A DNA stretch of 64,000 nucleotides. Source: Acestrorhynchus altus. Taxonomy: Eukaryota > Chordata > Actinopteri > Characiformes > Acestrorhynchidae. Both the position numbers and the translations under genes were made by a program. Shown piece by piece: positions 48,965-63,100 of the stretch; within the stretch, counting starts at the first letter, position 1, and each line of letters opens with the position of its first letter. The notes below the pieces were generated by a model that worked only from the letters and a program-made list of their open reading frames with translations, was not told the origin of the DNA and made no database searches. The stretch spans positions 27,482,741-27,546,740 of the forward strand of contig CM067519.1 in assembly GCA_034509495.1 (NCBI GenBank), given 5' to 3'.

Positions 48965-51900
48965 AGAGTCTGTAATATGCGGGTCAGGGGCGGTTCCAGA
49001 TGGTCAGTGGGATTCTCTCTGTTTCAGTATAAGAGTCCTGAGTTCATATCACTAATAATAATAACAAATAATGAACATTCAGTGTCTTCAGTTTCAAACT
49101 TTTTCAGCTCAATAATAAATAAAAAACTGCAGTGTTGCAATAAATCGATTCGACCCGTGTACCGTGAAGCACATCATATGGTCAGATTCTCGCCAGTGCG
49201 CAGTGTGTCCCACCGCCTCCACGCTGTCACGGAGATCCGCCACAGACCTTTCTTCTCGTCCCTTTCATCGCTGTATCCGTTGGACTCGCTCTGTTAGCGC
49301 CGCTGCAGTTTCTTTTTAAAACACTTAACATGCTGTTGACGTTCTTGGCATTCCTGTGGGAGAGTGGCACGCTTTTTAATATTCCCGAGATCTTTAAGAG
49401 AAATAAATCAGATGGAAGTGTTAGATCTCGTCCCGTTGACGGAGGGTTGGGTGTTTTCGGTGTCCTCTCGTTCGGTGGGCCTCTGCGCTAAACACGAGAT
49501 GCAGGTTCTGCCAGGATGAAACGGACCCCCGTCCAATCCTCCGGTCACCACTGAAAGATCCGGTGATATTCCTGTATTTATTTCATTATTTTGGAGAATG
49601 AAATTACAGGAGGAGGAATTCGAGTCCGGCGTGCGCTCGTGTTTGGGTTGGACGCCGTCCCCTCCCCTGCCGCCGGACCAGAAGAGGTCACGGGCCGTTT
49701 GGAATAGGCATGTTCACTGTGTGCTTGGCAACCTCTGAGAAAATACCAGGGCTAAATGTGAGTGTGAGGGGGAACGCTGCCGCCGCCGCTGCCGCCGCCG
49801 CTGCTCCGGGACGGATTTCAGTCCCGTCTGTGATGTCTCTGCTTATCGAGCGATCTGAAACACGCGGGCAGGAAAAGGCATCGACTGAGAGCGATAAAGC
49901 AAAACAGTGGAAAGGAGACGCTGTGTTGAATGTGCCGTTTTTATGGTTATTAGCTCACATCGGCGGTTCTCTCCTGGCGTATCCATCACTTACATTTTCA
50001 ACAAAGGAAGAGGACTGGAAGCCCAGACTGTTTTCCATCCAACCACAATCATTTCATTTTAAAGCGACTGGAATAGCTCGGCGCTTCCAGCTCTCGCTTC
50101 ACTTTAAAAGTGAAAGTTGGCCTCCTCTCGCCGCGCATCTCATCCCTCCTCCGCTCTCGCGTTTGCTTTTCGAGCCCAGCTTGAAGTCGGCCCTTTCCGC
50201 CGCTTGTGTGTACGGCTTTGTGTCGGGTCACAAAAGCCAAACAAATTCCTGCTCCGTACGCTACGAATGGCAACCCGCTCCTCTGGCAGCCGGCGTCTTG
50301 TTTTAGGAAGCAGCCGATTGTCTTCGCAGTCGTCAGTTTACCCACCCGACCGAAAGAGGCTTTGTACCTTTTTTCTTTTTTTTTTTTTTTTTTTTTCTCG
50401 AGTTATTATTTTCGACAGACATCTCTTCAATTTTCAGGACATAAATTATAGTATGTTTGTCTGGTCTGGTTTTCTCTTTCTTGGCATGGCCGTCGCGTGT
50501 AAGAGCCAAAAATAAGAGACATGCTAAAAATGCTATCCGTTTTTACCCACCCTAAATGATGTGGCAACATTCCTTTTACCACTCGGAGTTATTTATATGG
50601 GTTATGCCTCTGTGCATGGGGTGTTTTATTTCAATGGCGCCTTGTCAGTCAAAGCCGTTGATGTGGAAGAAAAATTGTGAAAGACTAATCTTTGAAAAGC
50701 ATTTGTAAGTGATGCTTTAAAAAAAGGGAAAAATCAAGGCAGTTGGGCATATCCGAGGCGTTTGTGTGGGTTCACAGGATCTGTGTGCCACTGAGGATTA
50801 GCATCTGAATGAAGAGCGTTTTTCCAAAGGGCCTGAAATCACTGAACTCTCTGCTGAGTGCCAAACCACCCTATCTGCGTCCATTTCCTGAAACGATGCT
50901 GTTATACTTGTCCTGTTGCGTCAGTTTAACGCCCAGCGCTGTGTAATATTTTCAGTAATATTTATTATTTGTTTGCTGTTTTGTGATCCAGTATCTGAGG
51001 TCCCTCCTGTAATGAAGCTTATAGTCAAAGGCGTCGAACAAGGACGTCACGTCATATTTCTGGACGTATATCAAGATTTAACGGATATGTACTAACTGCT
51101 TTTTGATGACTAGAATAATCTCATATGTATATATACCCTGATGGGTGCAGCTGTGAGGGTGCAGCGACATGAAGGATCTGGACCTACTCGAACCACGGAG
51201 ATGGAGAACCAACGGATTGTCTGACGTGTGGAGTGACCCGACAGCTACAACGTTCAGCAAGCTGTAGTGCCCTGTGTAGTCTATGTGTAGCGCTATGCAG
51301 GACTACATGCACACCTGTACCGTGACAACCTTTAACACCACCAGAATGTCATGGAGTCACTTAGAACGGCAGCCGGTCATCTTCAGTGACGTGTCCCATT
51401 TTTATGTCACCAACGATTCGTCTCCGCGTCTCCAGACCTGTCCCTGATTGAAAATGTGTGGACGCTATTGGACGCTCTAGCAACACTCCACCCCTACCAC
51501 ACCATCTGCAGAACTGAGTGAGAACATTCAAGCTGCATGGGATGGATCATCACAGGACACCATTAGGAACCTCTACACCTCCATGCAGAGACGTCTGGCG
51601 TGTTGCGTTAAACCCGACGCCGTCCTGAGAGACACCACTTCTGTATGAGTAGATCAATAAATATTGATCAGATCAGACTACAGTTATCATCAGTTATTGA
51701 TCCTGATCACCTTCATCTTCCTTCACTACAGAACTGCAGACCCACACGTCCTTTCTTTGATCATGAGTCGAAATCACCGCAGTAAACACTGACGTAGCAA
51801 AAAAACGCTAATGTGACCTTATTTGTTCCGATTTTAAATGACACATTAAAGACTTGCGAAAGTTTTGGACCCCGAGCTCTAGAATATTGTGTGGAGTTAT

Positions 51901-54900
51901 TGGTATTGGAGTGTTTAGTGGTTTAGAAAGAGTGGACAAATTCTATCCTGCTCCTCTGGTTTGATCCCTACTTTGTTTATATTGATTATAGATGACAGCT
52001 GGTACTCTGCTCTCCTCTGCCCTCTTCAAACAGTAGTAATGGCTCATGCCAACAGGTGTCAACCTCCAGCAGTGGATCTCAGAAGCATCCAGTGCCAGTG
52101 CTGAACGATGGGAAGCAGTTAATGCGGCTTTTGATGCTTCAGGGCTCTTTGAAATCTTGCCCTCCTTTAGAAGCAGCGATGATTGGCAAGCAGGGGAAAA
52201 AAATCCTCCTTCCAAACGATGAGGCGTTTGTCATCCACAACAACCCCCTGGTTGCCACAACATGAGGTGGTGATTTGTAGCTTTCTCGGGAGCAAGTGAC
52301 AGGAGAAGGGAGGAATGTTGTTAGAATGGCCGTCAAACTCAAAGATAGTACTTAGCGACAACAGCTGGAGCAGCGGAGGCGAGCTTTTCCTGCAGTATCC
52401 TGGGGGCGTCGTCACTCAGCGGCCTGCGAGTCCTGGACACATCGCCTTTTCGCTCCCATAAATCACGGGGGAAAGCCGCTGCTCCAGCGTCAGACTCTCT
52501 CACAAAGTGCCCGTCTCACTTCACTTAGCCCTGTGAGGCTGATCGCAATCACTGCACAGGAGTTTAGGACCTTTACAGGCCGAACGCCTTGTTAAATAAA
52601 TAATTGCGCCGTTTCCTGGAGTCTAATGACAGCCATTCAGACACGTAACCTGTTTGACTCCTGACTTTTGTTACTTGGTTAAGTTGCATTTAAGTGGAGC
52701 TGAACTACTCCATGAAGTCCTGGCTGTTCATTATTTATATATATCTCAGCTCCTCTACAATCCAGACTGTAGATCATCTGCTTCTCTGATACTTTATTCT
52801 CCTCCTTTCACCCTGATCTTCAATGATCAGGACCCCACAGGACCACCACAGAGCAGGTATGATGTGGGTGGTGGGTCATTCTCAGCACTGCAGTCACACT
52901 GACGTGGTGGTGGTGTGTTAGTGTGTGTTGCTGGTACGAGTGGATCAGACGCAGCAGTGCTGCTGGAGTGTTTAAACACTCTGTCCACTCACTGTCCACT
53001 CTATCAGACACTCCTACCAAGTAGATCTAAAGTCACTTTGTGTTGGTTGTCCTCTAGTCCTTCATCAGTGCTCATAGGACGCTGTCGGCTGGACATTTCT
53101 GTTTGGTGGACTGTTCTCGGTCCAGCAGTGACACTGAGGGGTTTAAACACTCCAGCACTGAGTATTCTGAGCTTTCTCACTCCTGTAGATTGAAGATTGG
53201 TAGGGGTGGAGCATCCAATAGCGTCCACACATTTTCAATCAGGGACAGGTCTGGAGATGAGACCGACCACCGAACCACTGGTTGCAGAACCTCATCAACG
53301 TAACGTTGGTCTGTTAAAGTGTCTGTAATGAAGACCGAAGGTGATCTGACATCGTACGAAACTGCACCCACACCATCACACCAGACCTTCTGGACGTGTG
53401 ACAACAACCCGTCGAGTGGCTCTTCACATTAAAACCGTGTCTTTTATGAACTGCATTGAGTTTGAGGACGATTCTGGCGGGTTTGTCCTGTCGTCCCTGC
53501 AGCGCTGCTCTGCATTAACTTTGGCTTAATGGTCTTTCGTTAACACTTACTCTAAACACACTTTGAATAGATCACACCAACAGACGGCGATCTTGCCGCG
53601 AGACGTCGTCTTTCAAAACCTGGCCCGAAGCCGTAATAAACACGGCGGCTTCGCTGCTTTCTATAGATTTAAAAGGCCGTGGCGTTTTCGGGGCGTATGG
53701 ATGTGTTTTAGAAGTCTTCAGCTCATTACTTTTTCTGCTGTCTGTCTATTTTTCTATTAGCTAAGGCCTCAGACTAAACACTTTCAAACACAGCCAACTC
53801 CAGCCAGTGGCTTTCAGACCAACACATTCTCTCAGTCTTCTCCCTCTCTTTATGTCTGACTCGCTCTCTCGCTCTCTCGCTCTCTCTCTCTCTCTCTCTC
53901 CCCGTTGCTGAGAACAAATTTCCAGCATCTCCTCAGTGTGGTTTTCAGTGCGACATAAATACGAAGAGCAAACAAATGTCCCGTTTGAGGGAAGAGTTGT
54001 GGTGTTGGGGGTGTAGGGTGCGACATGGCAGAGTGAAATAAATCAGCCGTGCCTGGAGGCTTCGGCGTGTGATGTAGTTTGTTTGTTCCACCTTGAAGGG
54101 TTTGGCTTTGGGCTTCCGTCAGACTCTCCGTGACCTGGGCGTCCAGGTGAGGCCATTTGGTGCAGGTTAAATGGGAACCGTAGTGGAAAAAAGCAAGCGA
54201 AAGAGTGTACCCGGCACGCTCTGTCCAGCCAGTGTGTGACCTCAGTGCCGGGGCCGTCTGCACTGGGAGGTTTTTGCACCGACGCATTAATGCTCCCAGA
54301 CAGCGGTGTCAATAGAGCCGCCCGCTGTTGCCCACTCGCCCACTTCCAAACCGAAGCGTGTGTAAAATGCAGTGTTTGCATTTCGGACCCTGTTTTTAAA
54401 CGCATGGCCGGTGCTTTTGGGAGCGAATCTGAAGGTTTGATATGTAAGCATCACCTTCTCGATACATACCAACAGTCGTAGAGAGAATCGGAGCTCAAGG
54501 CCTTGCGGAGTTTGTTATGGCTGCCACGTCTCAGCCCTTAACGGAATCACTTCACTCTGGCCTCCAGATGAATATCTGAAAAGGGAACCGTGAGCAGGTT
54601 GCATCGTCTCAGGCCTGATAAAGCAGCCTGCTTCTCGTTTGAGGCCTCCTGAAATACGGCATCCTGTCAGGCAGGGCTCCGTCCCCCGTGAGTCAGGCCA
54701 GGTTTGCAGCAGTACTGACAGCGAGTCGGTCACGTCCTCCGTCTGTTTTCCTCTCTCTGTGATCTGGTTTTGATGTGTCCCACCGTAGGACCACCATTCA
54801 GCAGTCTGCTTCTTTTCGTCCGATGCCCAAAGCTGTGGGAGTCGCTTTTCCCTTTAAAACCTTCGCCCAGAGGTATCGTTTCTGAGAGCTCGGGTTTAAC

Positions 54901-57447
54901 TTCAAGGCTGCACCGAAGAATCCAGACGCTTTCTTCACTTCTGTTTTCAAGAGCTTTACGTTATTGTGGACGTTTCACGACACTCGTGAGCCAGTCCTCC
55001 CACACGCCCTGCGTGCCAGACGGGACTGTCCAGTGTATCGTAACAATTGTAGTGTTGACTCCTGTGGACGTGTACACTTTGCAAATGAGCCAAACATCGC
55101 TTCATTTCGTTGTGTGCTGCTGGCCTCCTGACTGGTCAGATGTTCTGTAGAAAATGTGGACACTGTCTAACCCCTGTCCTGTACGGAGGCACCGAAATGA
55201 CCATTTTGGCCAGTCAGAGTAGTGTTGGGAGTCTTGCCCATGATGTAGTTGTCCAAACCGGGACTCGAACCCCAGTCTCCCACATGGTGCGGTGACTCAT
55301 TGGTGGTGTGTGGTTATGGTTCCTCAGTCTTCATCTGTCCAGTGTTGCTGCTCCTGTGTCCACTGTTGTGCTTTTGTGTTAAAGGTGAGATAAAGCCAGC
55401 CAATGAGGCCATGGCCGAGTACCTGGAGGGAAGGAAGAAGTACGAGGAAATGCGAAAGCAGAAGCTGAAGAAAGGGTCCACTCGCGAGGCACAGGTTGGT
55501 TCTTTCAATGGATTTGCTAATTATTTTATCAGAACGGTTCTAGCATATCTCTAAAAAAGACCAGCAGCTGGACCTGTAACTCAGAACCACTGGATCTGTT
55601 TCTAAACCTCTCTGCGATAAAGAACATCTATCTGTGGGTGTGACGTTGTCGATAAGAGCATCCCGCTTCCCAGAGCCCTGCCATGAGACCCCTCCTGAAC
55701 TCTGGGAATTGCTTTAGAACCCTTCTCAGAGGAATACGTCACTTGCAAAGGACGTTCCAACACAACAGCGCGAGTCAGAGTGGAAGTATAGTGCCGTCTC
55801 AAGCTTGATCTCCTCCGGGAATCATGATCTTAACAGCAGATCCCTAAATCACACATTTGCTTCAAATGGTTTCAGGTTGTTGACGCACTGTTCTCTATAA
55901 ACATGGAGCAGAAACCCTGTTTGTAAAATCCATCAAAGTGTCCTCAGAAGAGCTGACGGCAGAGCCGTGTGACTGACTGACTGTGTGATCTCCATCTCTT
56001 GTTTTGAAGACCCTCGCTCTTCTGGATCGCTTTAAATCGAAGCTGTCCTCAGCCATCTCCGAGGCCCCCGAGACCGCTGAAGATGTGGAGGAACTGGGAG
56101 AGGACGATGATAAAGGATGGTGAGTAACTTCTGACTCTCATTTGTTTGTTTATTTCGTTTGTGGTGTCGAGACTGAAGCTCGGTTTCCATGGAAGACATG
56201 ACTACAAAACCCCAACGTGCAGCCCAGCTTACCATGTTTAGAGAAGTGGGGTCAGAGCACGGGGTCAGGAGCCACAGGAGCAGAGAGGGTTAAAGGACTT
56301 GCGTGGTTCCTACACTACCGTACTGCAGTGTTTCTTTATCTCGGTCCTGGAGGCACCCCTACCCTGCGTACTTTAAAGCTTTCGGGGCTTTTCAAGACGT
56401 GCAGGGCAGGGGTGCCTCCAGGACCAGGCTTGAGAAACACTGCTATTACACTCTACTGGAAACTGGAACTGGGTTCTATTTTAGTACCTGCTGGTGGTTC
56501 TGAGTGAGTCATGGTGATCAAATTTCAGAATAAAAGTCCTGAAAACACTGATACGTGTGTTGGTTTTATTGGGTTACAGTTATGAAGAACTTATTCTTAT
56601 GAATATCCTCATCAATGTCATAATCACACTGAACTCCATCAGATTTATTACATTTGTACCTCAAACGTCTTGTGGACGATCAGTTTGTGACGGGATCTCT
56701 CTCTGTCTCTCTCTCTGTCTCTGTCTTCTGTCTCTCTCTCTGTCTCTGTCTCTCTCTCTGTCTCTGTCTCTGATCTCTCTTTGCCTTACATGCGGCCTTC
56801 TGGTTAACACGTGACGTAACTAGTTCATGGGGTACAGAAATTCAGTAACTCAGTGTTTGTTAAACCTCTGCTGTTCTGGATGAACCTGATCAAATACTGT
56901 CATTTCAGCTCTACATCAGACCACTATACCTCTACCTCCCTCTCTCTACCTCTCTACCTCTACCTCTACCTCTACCTCTACCTCTTTACCTCTCTATTTA
57001 CCCCTCTCTCTACCTCTCTCCTCTACCTCTCTACCTCTACCTCTCTACCTCTACCTCTCCCTCTCTACCTCTACCTCTCTACCTCTCTCTACCTCTCTAC
57101 CTCTACCTCTCTACCTCTACCTCCTCTGCCTCTACCTCTCCTCTACCTCTACCTCTCTACCTCTACCTCTCTACCTCTACCTCTACCTCTACCTCTCTAC
57201 CTCTACCTCTCTACCTCTACCTCTCTCTACCTCTACCTCTCTCTACCTCTACCTCTACCTCTCTACCTCTACCTCCCTCTCTCTACCTCTCTACCTCTAC
57301 CTCCCTCTCTCTCTCTCTCTCTCTCTACCTCTGCCTCTACCTCTCTCTCTCTCTCTCTCTACCTCTACCTCTACCTCTCTACCTCTACCTCTCTACCTCT
57401 ACCTCCCTCTCTCTACCTCTACCTCTCTACCTCTACCTCCCTCTCTC

Positions 57448-57486
<39 letters not shown>

Positions 57487-57562
57487 ACCTCTACCTCTCT
57501 ACCTCTACCTCCCTCTCTCTACCTCTACCTCTCTACCTCTACCTCTCTACCTCTCTCTCTAC

Positions 57563-57594
<32 letters not shown>

Positions 57595-57615
57595 GTCTCT
57601 CTCTCTGTCTCTCTT

Positions 57616-57662
<47 letters not shown>

Positions 57663-57808
57663 GTGTGTGTCTCTCTCTGTCTCTTTCTGTCTCTCTCCGT
57701 CTCCTGTTTCTCTCTCTCTCTCTCCCCCTCTCTGTCTGTCTCTCTCTCTCTCTCTCTCCCCTCTCTGTCTGTCTCTCTCTCTTTCTCTGTCTCTATCTGT
57801 CTCTCTCT

Positions 57809-57869
<61 letters not shown>

Positions 57870-57870
57870 A

Positions 57871-57915
<45 letters not shown>

Positions 57916-57976
57916 GTCTGTCTCTCTCTCTCTGTCTGTCTCTCTCTCTCTTTCTGTCTCTCTCTGTGTCCTCTAC

Positions 57977-58042
<66 letters not shown>

Positions 58043-58147
58043 CCCTCTCTGTCTGTCTCTCTCTCATTCTGCCTGTCTTTCTCTGTCTCTTAGTCTGCAT
58101 TTATGTCTGTCTCTCTGTGTCTCTGTCTGCCTGTCTGTCTCTCAGCG

Positions 58148-58187
<40 letters not shown>

Positions 58188-58356
58188 GCCAAATGCTTCT
58201 GGTTGGCTCCAGAGCAGCGCTGACTTTCATTAAACAGTATATTACTGTTTGTTTGCTCTACACTTGTGGAGAAGTCGTTCTCTCAGCTGACAACTGAGTA
58301 AATAGGTGGGCAGCAGACGGAGAAGATCAGATGGAGAGGCGTCCCACACCAGAGGC

Positions 58357-58410
<54 letters not shown>

Positions 58411-59897
58411 TGTGTGTGTCTGTGTGTGTCTGTGTGTGTCTGTGTGTGTGTGTCTGTGTGTGTGTCTGTGTCAGTGTGTGTCTGTGTGTGTCCCAGTGGC
58501 TGTGTGTCCAGTGTGTGTGTGTCAGTGTGTGTGTGTCAGTGTGTGTGTGTGTGTCAATGTGTGTTGTGTGTGTGTGTGTCAATGTGTGTGTGTGTGTCAA
58601 TGTGTGTGTGTGTGTCAATGTGTGTGTGTGTGTGTGTCTGTGTGTGTCTGTGTGTGTCTGTGTGTGTCTGTGTGTGTCTGTGTGTGTCTGTCTGTGTGTG
58701 TGTCTGTCTGTGTCTGTCTGTGTCTGTCTGTGTCTGTCAGTGTCTGTCAGTGTCTGTCAGTGTCTGTCAGTGTCTGTCAGTGTCTGTCAGTGTCTGTCTG
58801 TGTCTGTCTGTGTCTGTCTGTGTCTGTGTCTGTGTGTGTGTGTGTGTGTGTGCTGATGACTCCAGACCTCTAAAGCCGTTTTAAAGCTCTATCGATGTTC
58901 TTTTATTGTATGAAAGCTGATAAAGAGAGAGATGTAAACATTGAGCTCAGCTTTGATCCTGTAATAGAAACACACGGGACATTCTTTTCCTTCTGGATCT
59001 CACTGTTAGTTCATTTTCAATCAAATCACCAGCTTCACAATACGATACAGTAACCATAACAACATAACGTAGAGTGACCAATCAGAGCTCTGCAACATTC
59101 TCTCTGACCAATCAGAGCTCTGAGCGGTTTACACGGCGTGTTTCAGTCCGTTCTCGCTGGAGCGACAGATGAAGAGGTTCTAAATCAGCACACAGGTCCA
59201 GCTCGACTGCTGTACTGGCTGTTATTGTATTGTTGTTGTCATGGTGATTTGTATTGTTGTTGTGAAGCTGCTGATTGAACAGAATCATGCTAACATTTTT
59301 ACACAGTGACAAAGTAAATTTACTCCAGAACAGGACATTTTCTCACGCTGTCTGACTGCAAACGCAGGAGAAAGATGGGGAAGAGTAGAGTAGAATATGG
59401 TGGGGTAGAGTAGAGTAAAGTCTCTCGCTCTCTCTCTGTGTCTCTCTCTGTGTCTCTCTCTCTCGCTCTCTCTCGCTCTCGCTCTCTCTCTCTCTCGCTC
59501 TCTCTCTGTCTCTCTCTGTGTCTCTCTCTCTTTCTCTCTTGCTCTCTCTCTGTCTCTCTCTCTCTCTCGATCTCTGTGTCTCTCTGTCTCTCTCTCTGTC
59601 TCTCTCTGTGTCTCTCTCTCTGTCTCTCTTGCTCTCTCTCTGTCTCTCTCGCTCTCTCTCTCTCTCTCTGTCTATCTCTCTCGCTCTCTCTCTGTCTCTC
59701 TCTCGCTCTCTCTCTCTTGCTCTCTCTGTGTCTCTTTCTCTCTGTGTCTCTCTTTCTCGCTCTCTCTTTCTCTCTCTCTCTCTGTGTGTCTCTCTCTCTC
59801 TCTCTCAGACACGTGCTGGTTTGACTGGCGCAGTGCTAATGAACTTCCACACTGTTTGTTTTCATAGTATCACCTACTCCTGCGGCTGCTGCACATC

Positions 59898-59949
<52 letters not shown>

Positions 59950-60077
59950 AGCAGCAAAGAGCAGCCATATACACTCTCTCTGCTCTCTCTTGCATACCTT
60001 CCTGTCCCTCAGTCGGCTACTACACAGAACGACAAAGACAAAAAAGAAATAATTACTGTGCCATTAAGAGGAGAGTT

Positions 60078-60137
<60 letters not shown>

Positions 60138-63100
60138 AGCAAATATTGAGTCTGCTGGGTCTCATTTCACACTTGGTTAAATATTAAGACTAAATAGTGC
60201 CTGTTGTGCTGTTCTGGAGCAGCTCTGATGTGAGAGGTTTGGGTTTCAAAGCTCAACATCATGGACTGAACTGTGGCTGTGGCTGATATCGGGTCCTTAA
60301 ACCTGCTCAGACTATTCCTGCAAGATAGTAATGTCTTCATGTCTCGCTTTTGTCCTGGGTGGAGATGACCGACGAATCCGTGTGTGGAGGCACCGTGGTC
60401 AGCGGCAAGATCAACAGTCTGTCGGGCATCACGTGTCCATCCCTCTGGGGGTCTTCATACCCCTCTAGTCCACACCTGGTATTAGACACGGTGTCCTATT
60501 CTATCATCGGTGCTTCTGTACAGGGACTAGACAAGCTGTGTGTGCATTTGCACATCAGTGTCAACAGTGGGTGCAGCTTAAAGTAGCTGAAAGCATTCGT
60601 TAGAAGGGGTGTCCATAAACTTCTGGACTGTCCTCTGAATGCTTTTTGCATGGACACACGCACATCCTGACTCACGTTGCTGACGTTGTAGAAGGAAGGT
60701 CGGTTGTAGAGGCGCACTTTACGCTACAGTTACTCAAAGGCATGTTTTTAATTTGATGAGCTCCTCAGCTGTCTCACAAACGGACCTTTCTGAGAGTGGC
60801 CAGTTTATTTCCAAAGCCATGCTGAGCCCAGTGCCTCTCAGAACCCTCCTGGAATTTCCAGAAGATTACGGGAAGCAGGCTGGCAGATCATTCCTGCTTT
60901 GTCAGTCGCAGTTGAAACATATAGCTTCGGTGGTTTGACTGGCCTGCTTTTCCCAGTCCTGCCTAACGATATGGCCAATCCATAGATACAGTCCATTGAA
61001 AGTCCTGGCTATTTTTTAGACCAGTGGACGTTTTTGAAGTAGCTTTGTGGCTTCGAGTTTGGGTTGAAATCCATTTGTGTTCATAGTTTAATGGCTTCTG
61101 GACTGTTTGGAAGAAGTCTGCTTTCGTAATTTCTCCTTAAAGAGAAACAAACAGACGGCAGGTTTGCTTACACCCTTTAATGAGGTCATCACAGCAACTG
61201 CTCCTTAGTGCCAAAGTGGTTTTTTTCTCCTGTCCTGTGATGATCCATCCCATGCAGCTTGAATGTTCTCACTCAGTTCTGCAGATGGTGTGGTAGGGGT
61301 GGAGTGTTGATAGAGCGTCCAATAGCATCCACACGTTCTCAATCAGGGACAGGTCTGGAGACGAGCACTGAAGATGAACAGTGATCATGAGAGTGTGGCA
61401 TGACGCCATTGCAGACCGATTCCTTCTGGGTGCAACTGTTTTGTTACGATAAGTGTAATAGAACCGGATTTAGTCCCTCCTTCTCCAAAGTCTACAACGC
61501 GAACCGCAACGGGAAAATGAACCCCGGCCTAAAATATACCCACTCTGACTCTCAAACCAGCACCATGTGCGAGAGAGAGAGACGGAGAGAGAGACGGAGA
61601 GAGAGACGGAGAGAGAGACGGAGAGAGAGACGGAGAGAGAGACGGAGAGAGAGACGGAGATAGGGAGAGAGAGACGGAGACGGGGAGAGAGAGACGGAGA
61701 CGGGGAGAGAGAGACAGGGAAAGACAGGGACAGAGTGAGACACACAGAGTGAGACAGAGAGAGAGAGAACCCAGTGTGCACATTTTAGAATAACAGAACC
61801 TGTGCTTTCTATCACTTACTTCATCCTGGAGGTGGTGGAGGAGGACCCCCTCACCAGGGAGACAGTTTGGGGGCTCGGGGGGATGGTGGAGACAGGGCCC
61901 CCTGGAGCAGTGAGCAGTGCTGGGGGAGAAAAAACAGTGCGAGGGAAGTCTGTACCACTCTGTGAACGCCTGGTGCACCCCGTGAACGGAACATGGGTTA
62001 CAACAGGTCAGACACTGGAAGTCAAGTCTGGGCCAGAAGTGTAAACTATTCCATCTGTGTCTGTATCTACAAACCACCCCCCACCACAAGCACCCCCGTC
62101 TTTTCAGGCAGGAGTCGAGGCCCCCTCCCGCCTCTCTCGTCTTTCTTTTTTGCGAAAGCTCAAGGCAAATAAATCCAGGAAAAGGCTTCCGAAGGTCTGT
62201 GCATTGTGGCTCTCCGATAAGCTCCCCCTCCCCTGAAGAATGGGATTCCTGCACAAGCCATAACTCCAGGCGAGGAGGCTGGCGGGCTGTCATCACCGAG
62301 ACTGCTAGACAAATTATCAGAGCCGTCCGCCTCGCGCCACAGGAGTCCTTCTGGGCCTTCCAGATAACAGCCGTGACATTGTAGATGAGATGCCACAGCT
62401 CCTACACGTTTCACGTGGACGTGAAATCCTTACGTGTCCACTCACGCACACGTTGTAGGTTTGTCATGATTTCTCTATTAAAAATATTCATTTTACCAAA
62501 CAGGAGAACTTTGTGGTTCTATAATTCCAGACTGTAGTTCATCTGTTTCTCTGCAGACTTTATTCTCCTCCTTTCACCCTGATCTTCAATGATCAGGACC
62601 CCACAGGACCACCACAGAGCAGATATGATGTGGGTGGTGGGTCATTCTCAGCACTGCAGTCACACTGACGTGGTGGTGGTGTGTTAGTGTGTGTTGCTGG
62701 TACGAGTGGATCAGACACAGCAGTGCTGCTGGAGTGTTTAAACACTGTGTCCACTCACTGTCCACTCTATCAGACACTCCTACCGAGTGTCTCCACCTTG
62801 TTGATCCTCTCGTACCAGCGCAACACACACCATCACACCACCACCATGTCAGTGTGACTGCAGTGCTGAGAATGACCCACCACCCACATCATATCTGCTC
62901 TGTGGTGGTCCTGTGGGGTCCTGATCATTGAAGATCAGGGTGAAAGGAGGAGAATAAAGTCTGCAGAGAAACAGATGAACTACAGTCTGAATTATAGAAC
63001 CACAAAGAGCTCCTGTGTGATCAGAGGAGCTGATAGGATGGAAAACTAGGATATAAGCATTGAAATGGTCCTAAAGTTATGGCTGATTGGTGTCAATTGA

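Noticed and set aside
49710..50306. 198-codon open frame with poly-Ala
   Set aside because: No recognisable family, no exon borders, inside cwc27 intron 11; open by chance in a GC-rich patch with (GCC)n.
55228..55305. tRNA gene
   Set aside because: Only the B-box end is present; A box and cloverleaf are missing, so it is a SINE remnant.
56853..58223. 456-codon open frame
   Set aside because: It is a translation of (CTCTAC)n and (CTCTGT)n repeats; all three frames on both strands stay open.
58306..58884. 190-codon Cys/Val open frames
   Set aside because: Pure (TG)n/(TGTC)n translation.
60355..60590. last exon of cwc27
   Set aside because: The expected W-M-S-H-V-L-Q-F-type end was not found here or elsewhere up to 64000; this stretch matches the Tc1-like family instead.
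62586..62931. identical 80-codon frames on both strands
   Set aside because: They come from the palindromic family E element, not from genes.
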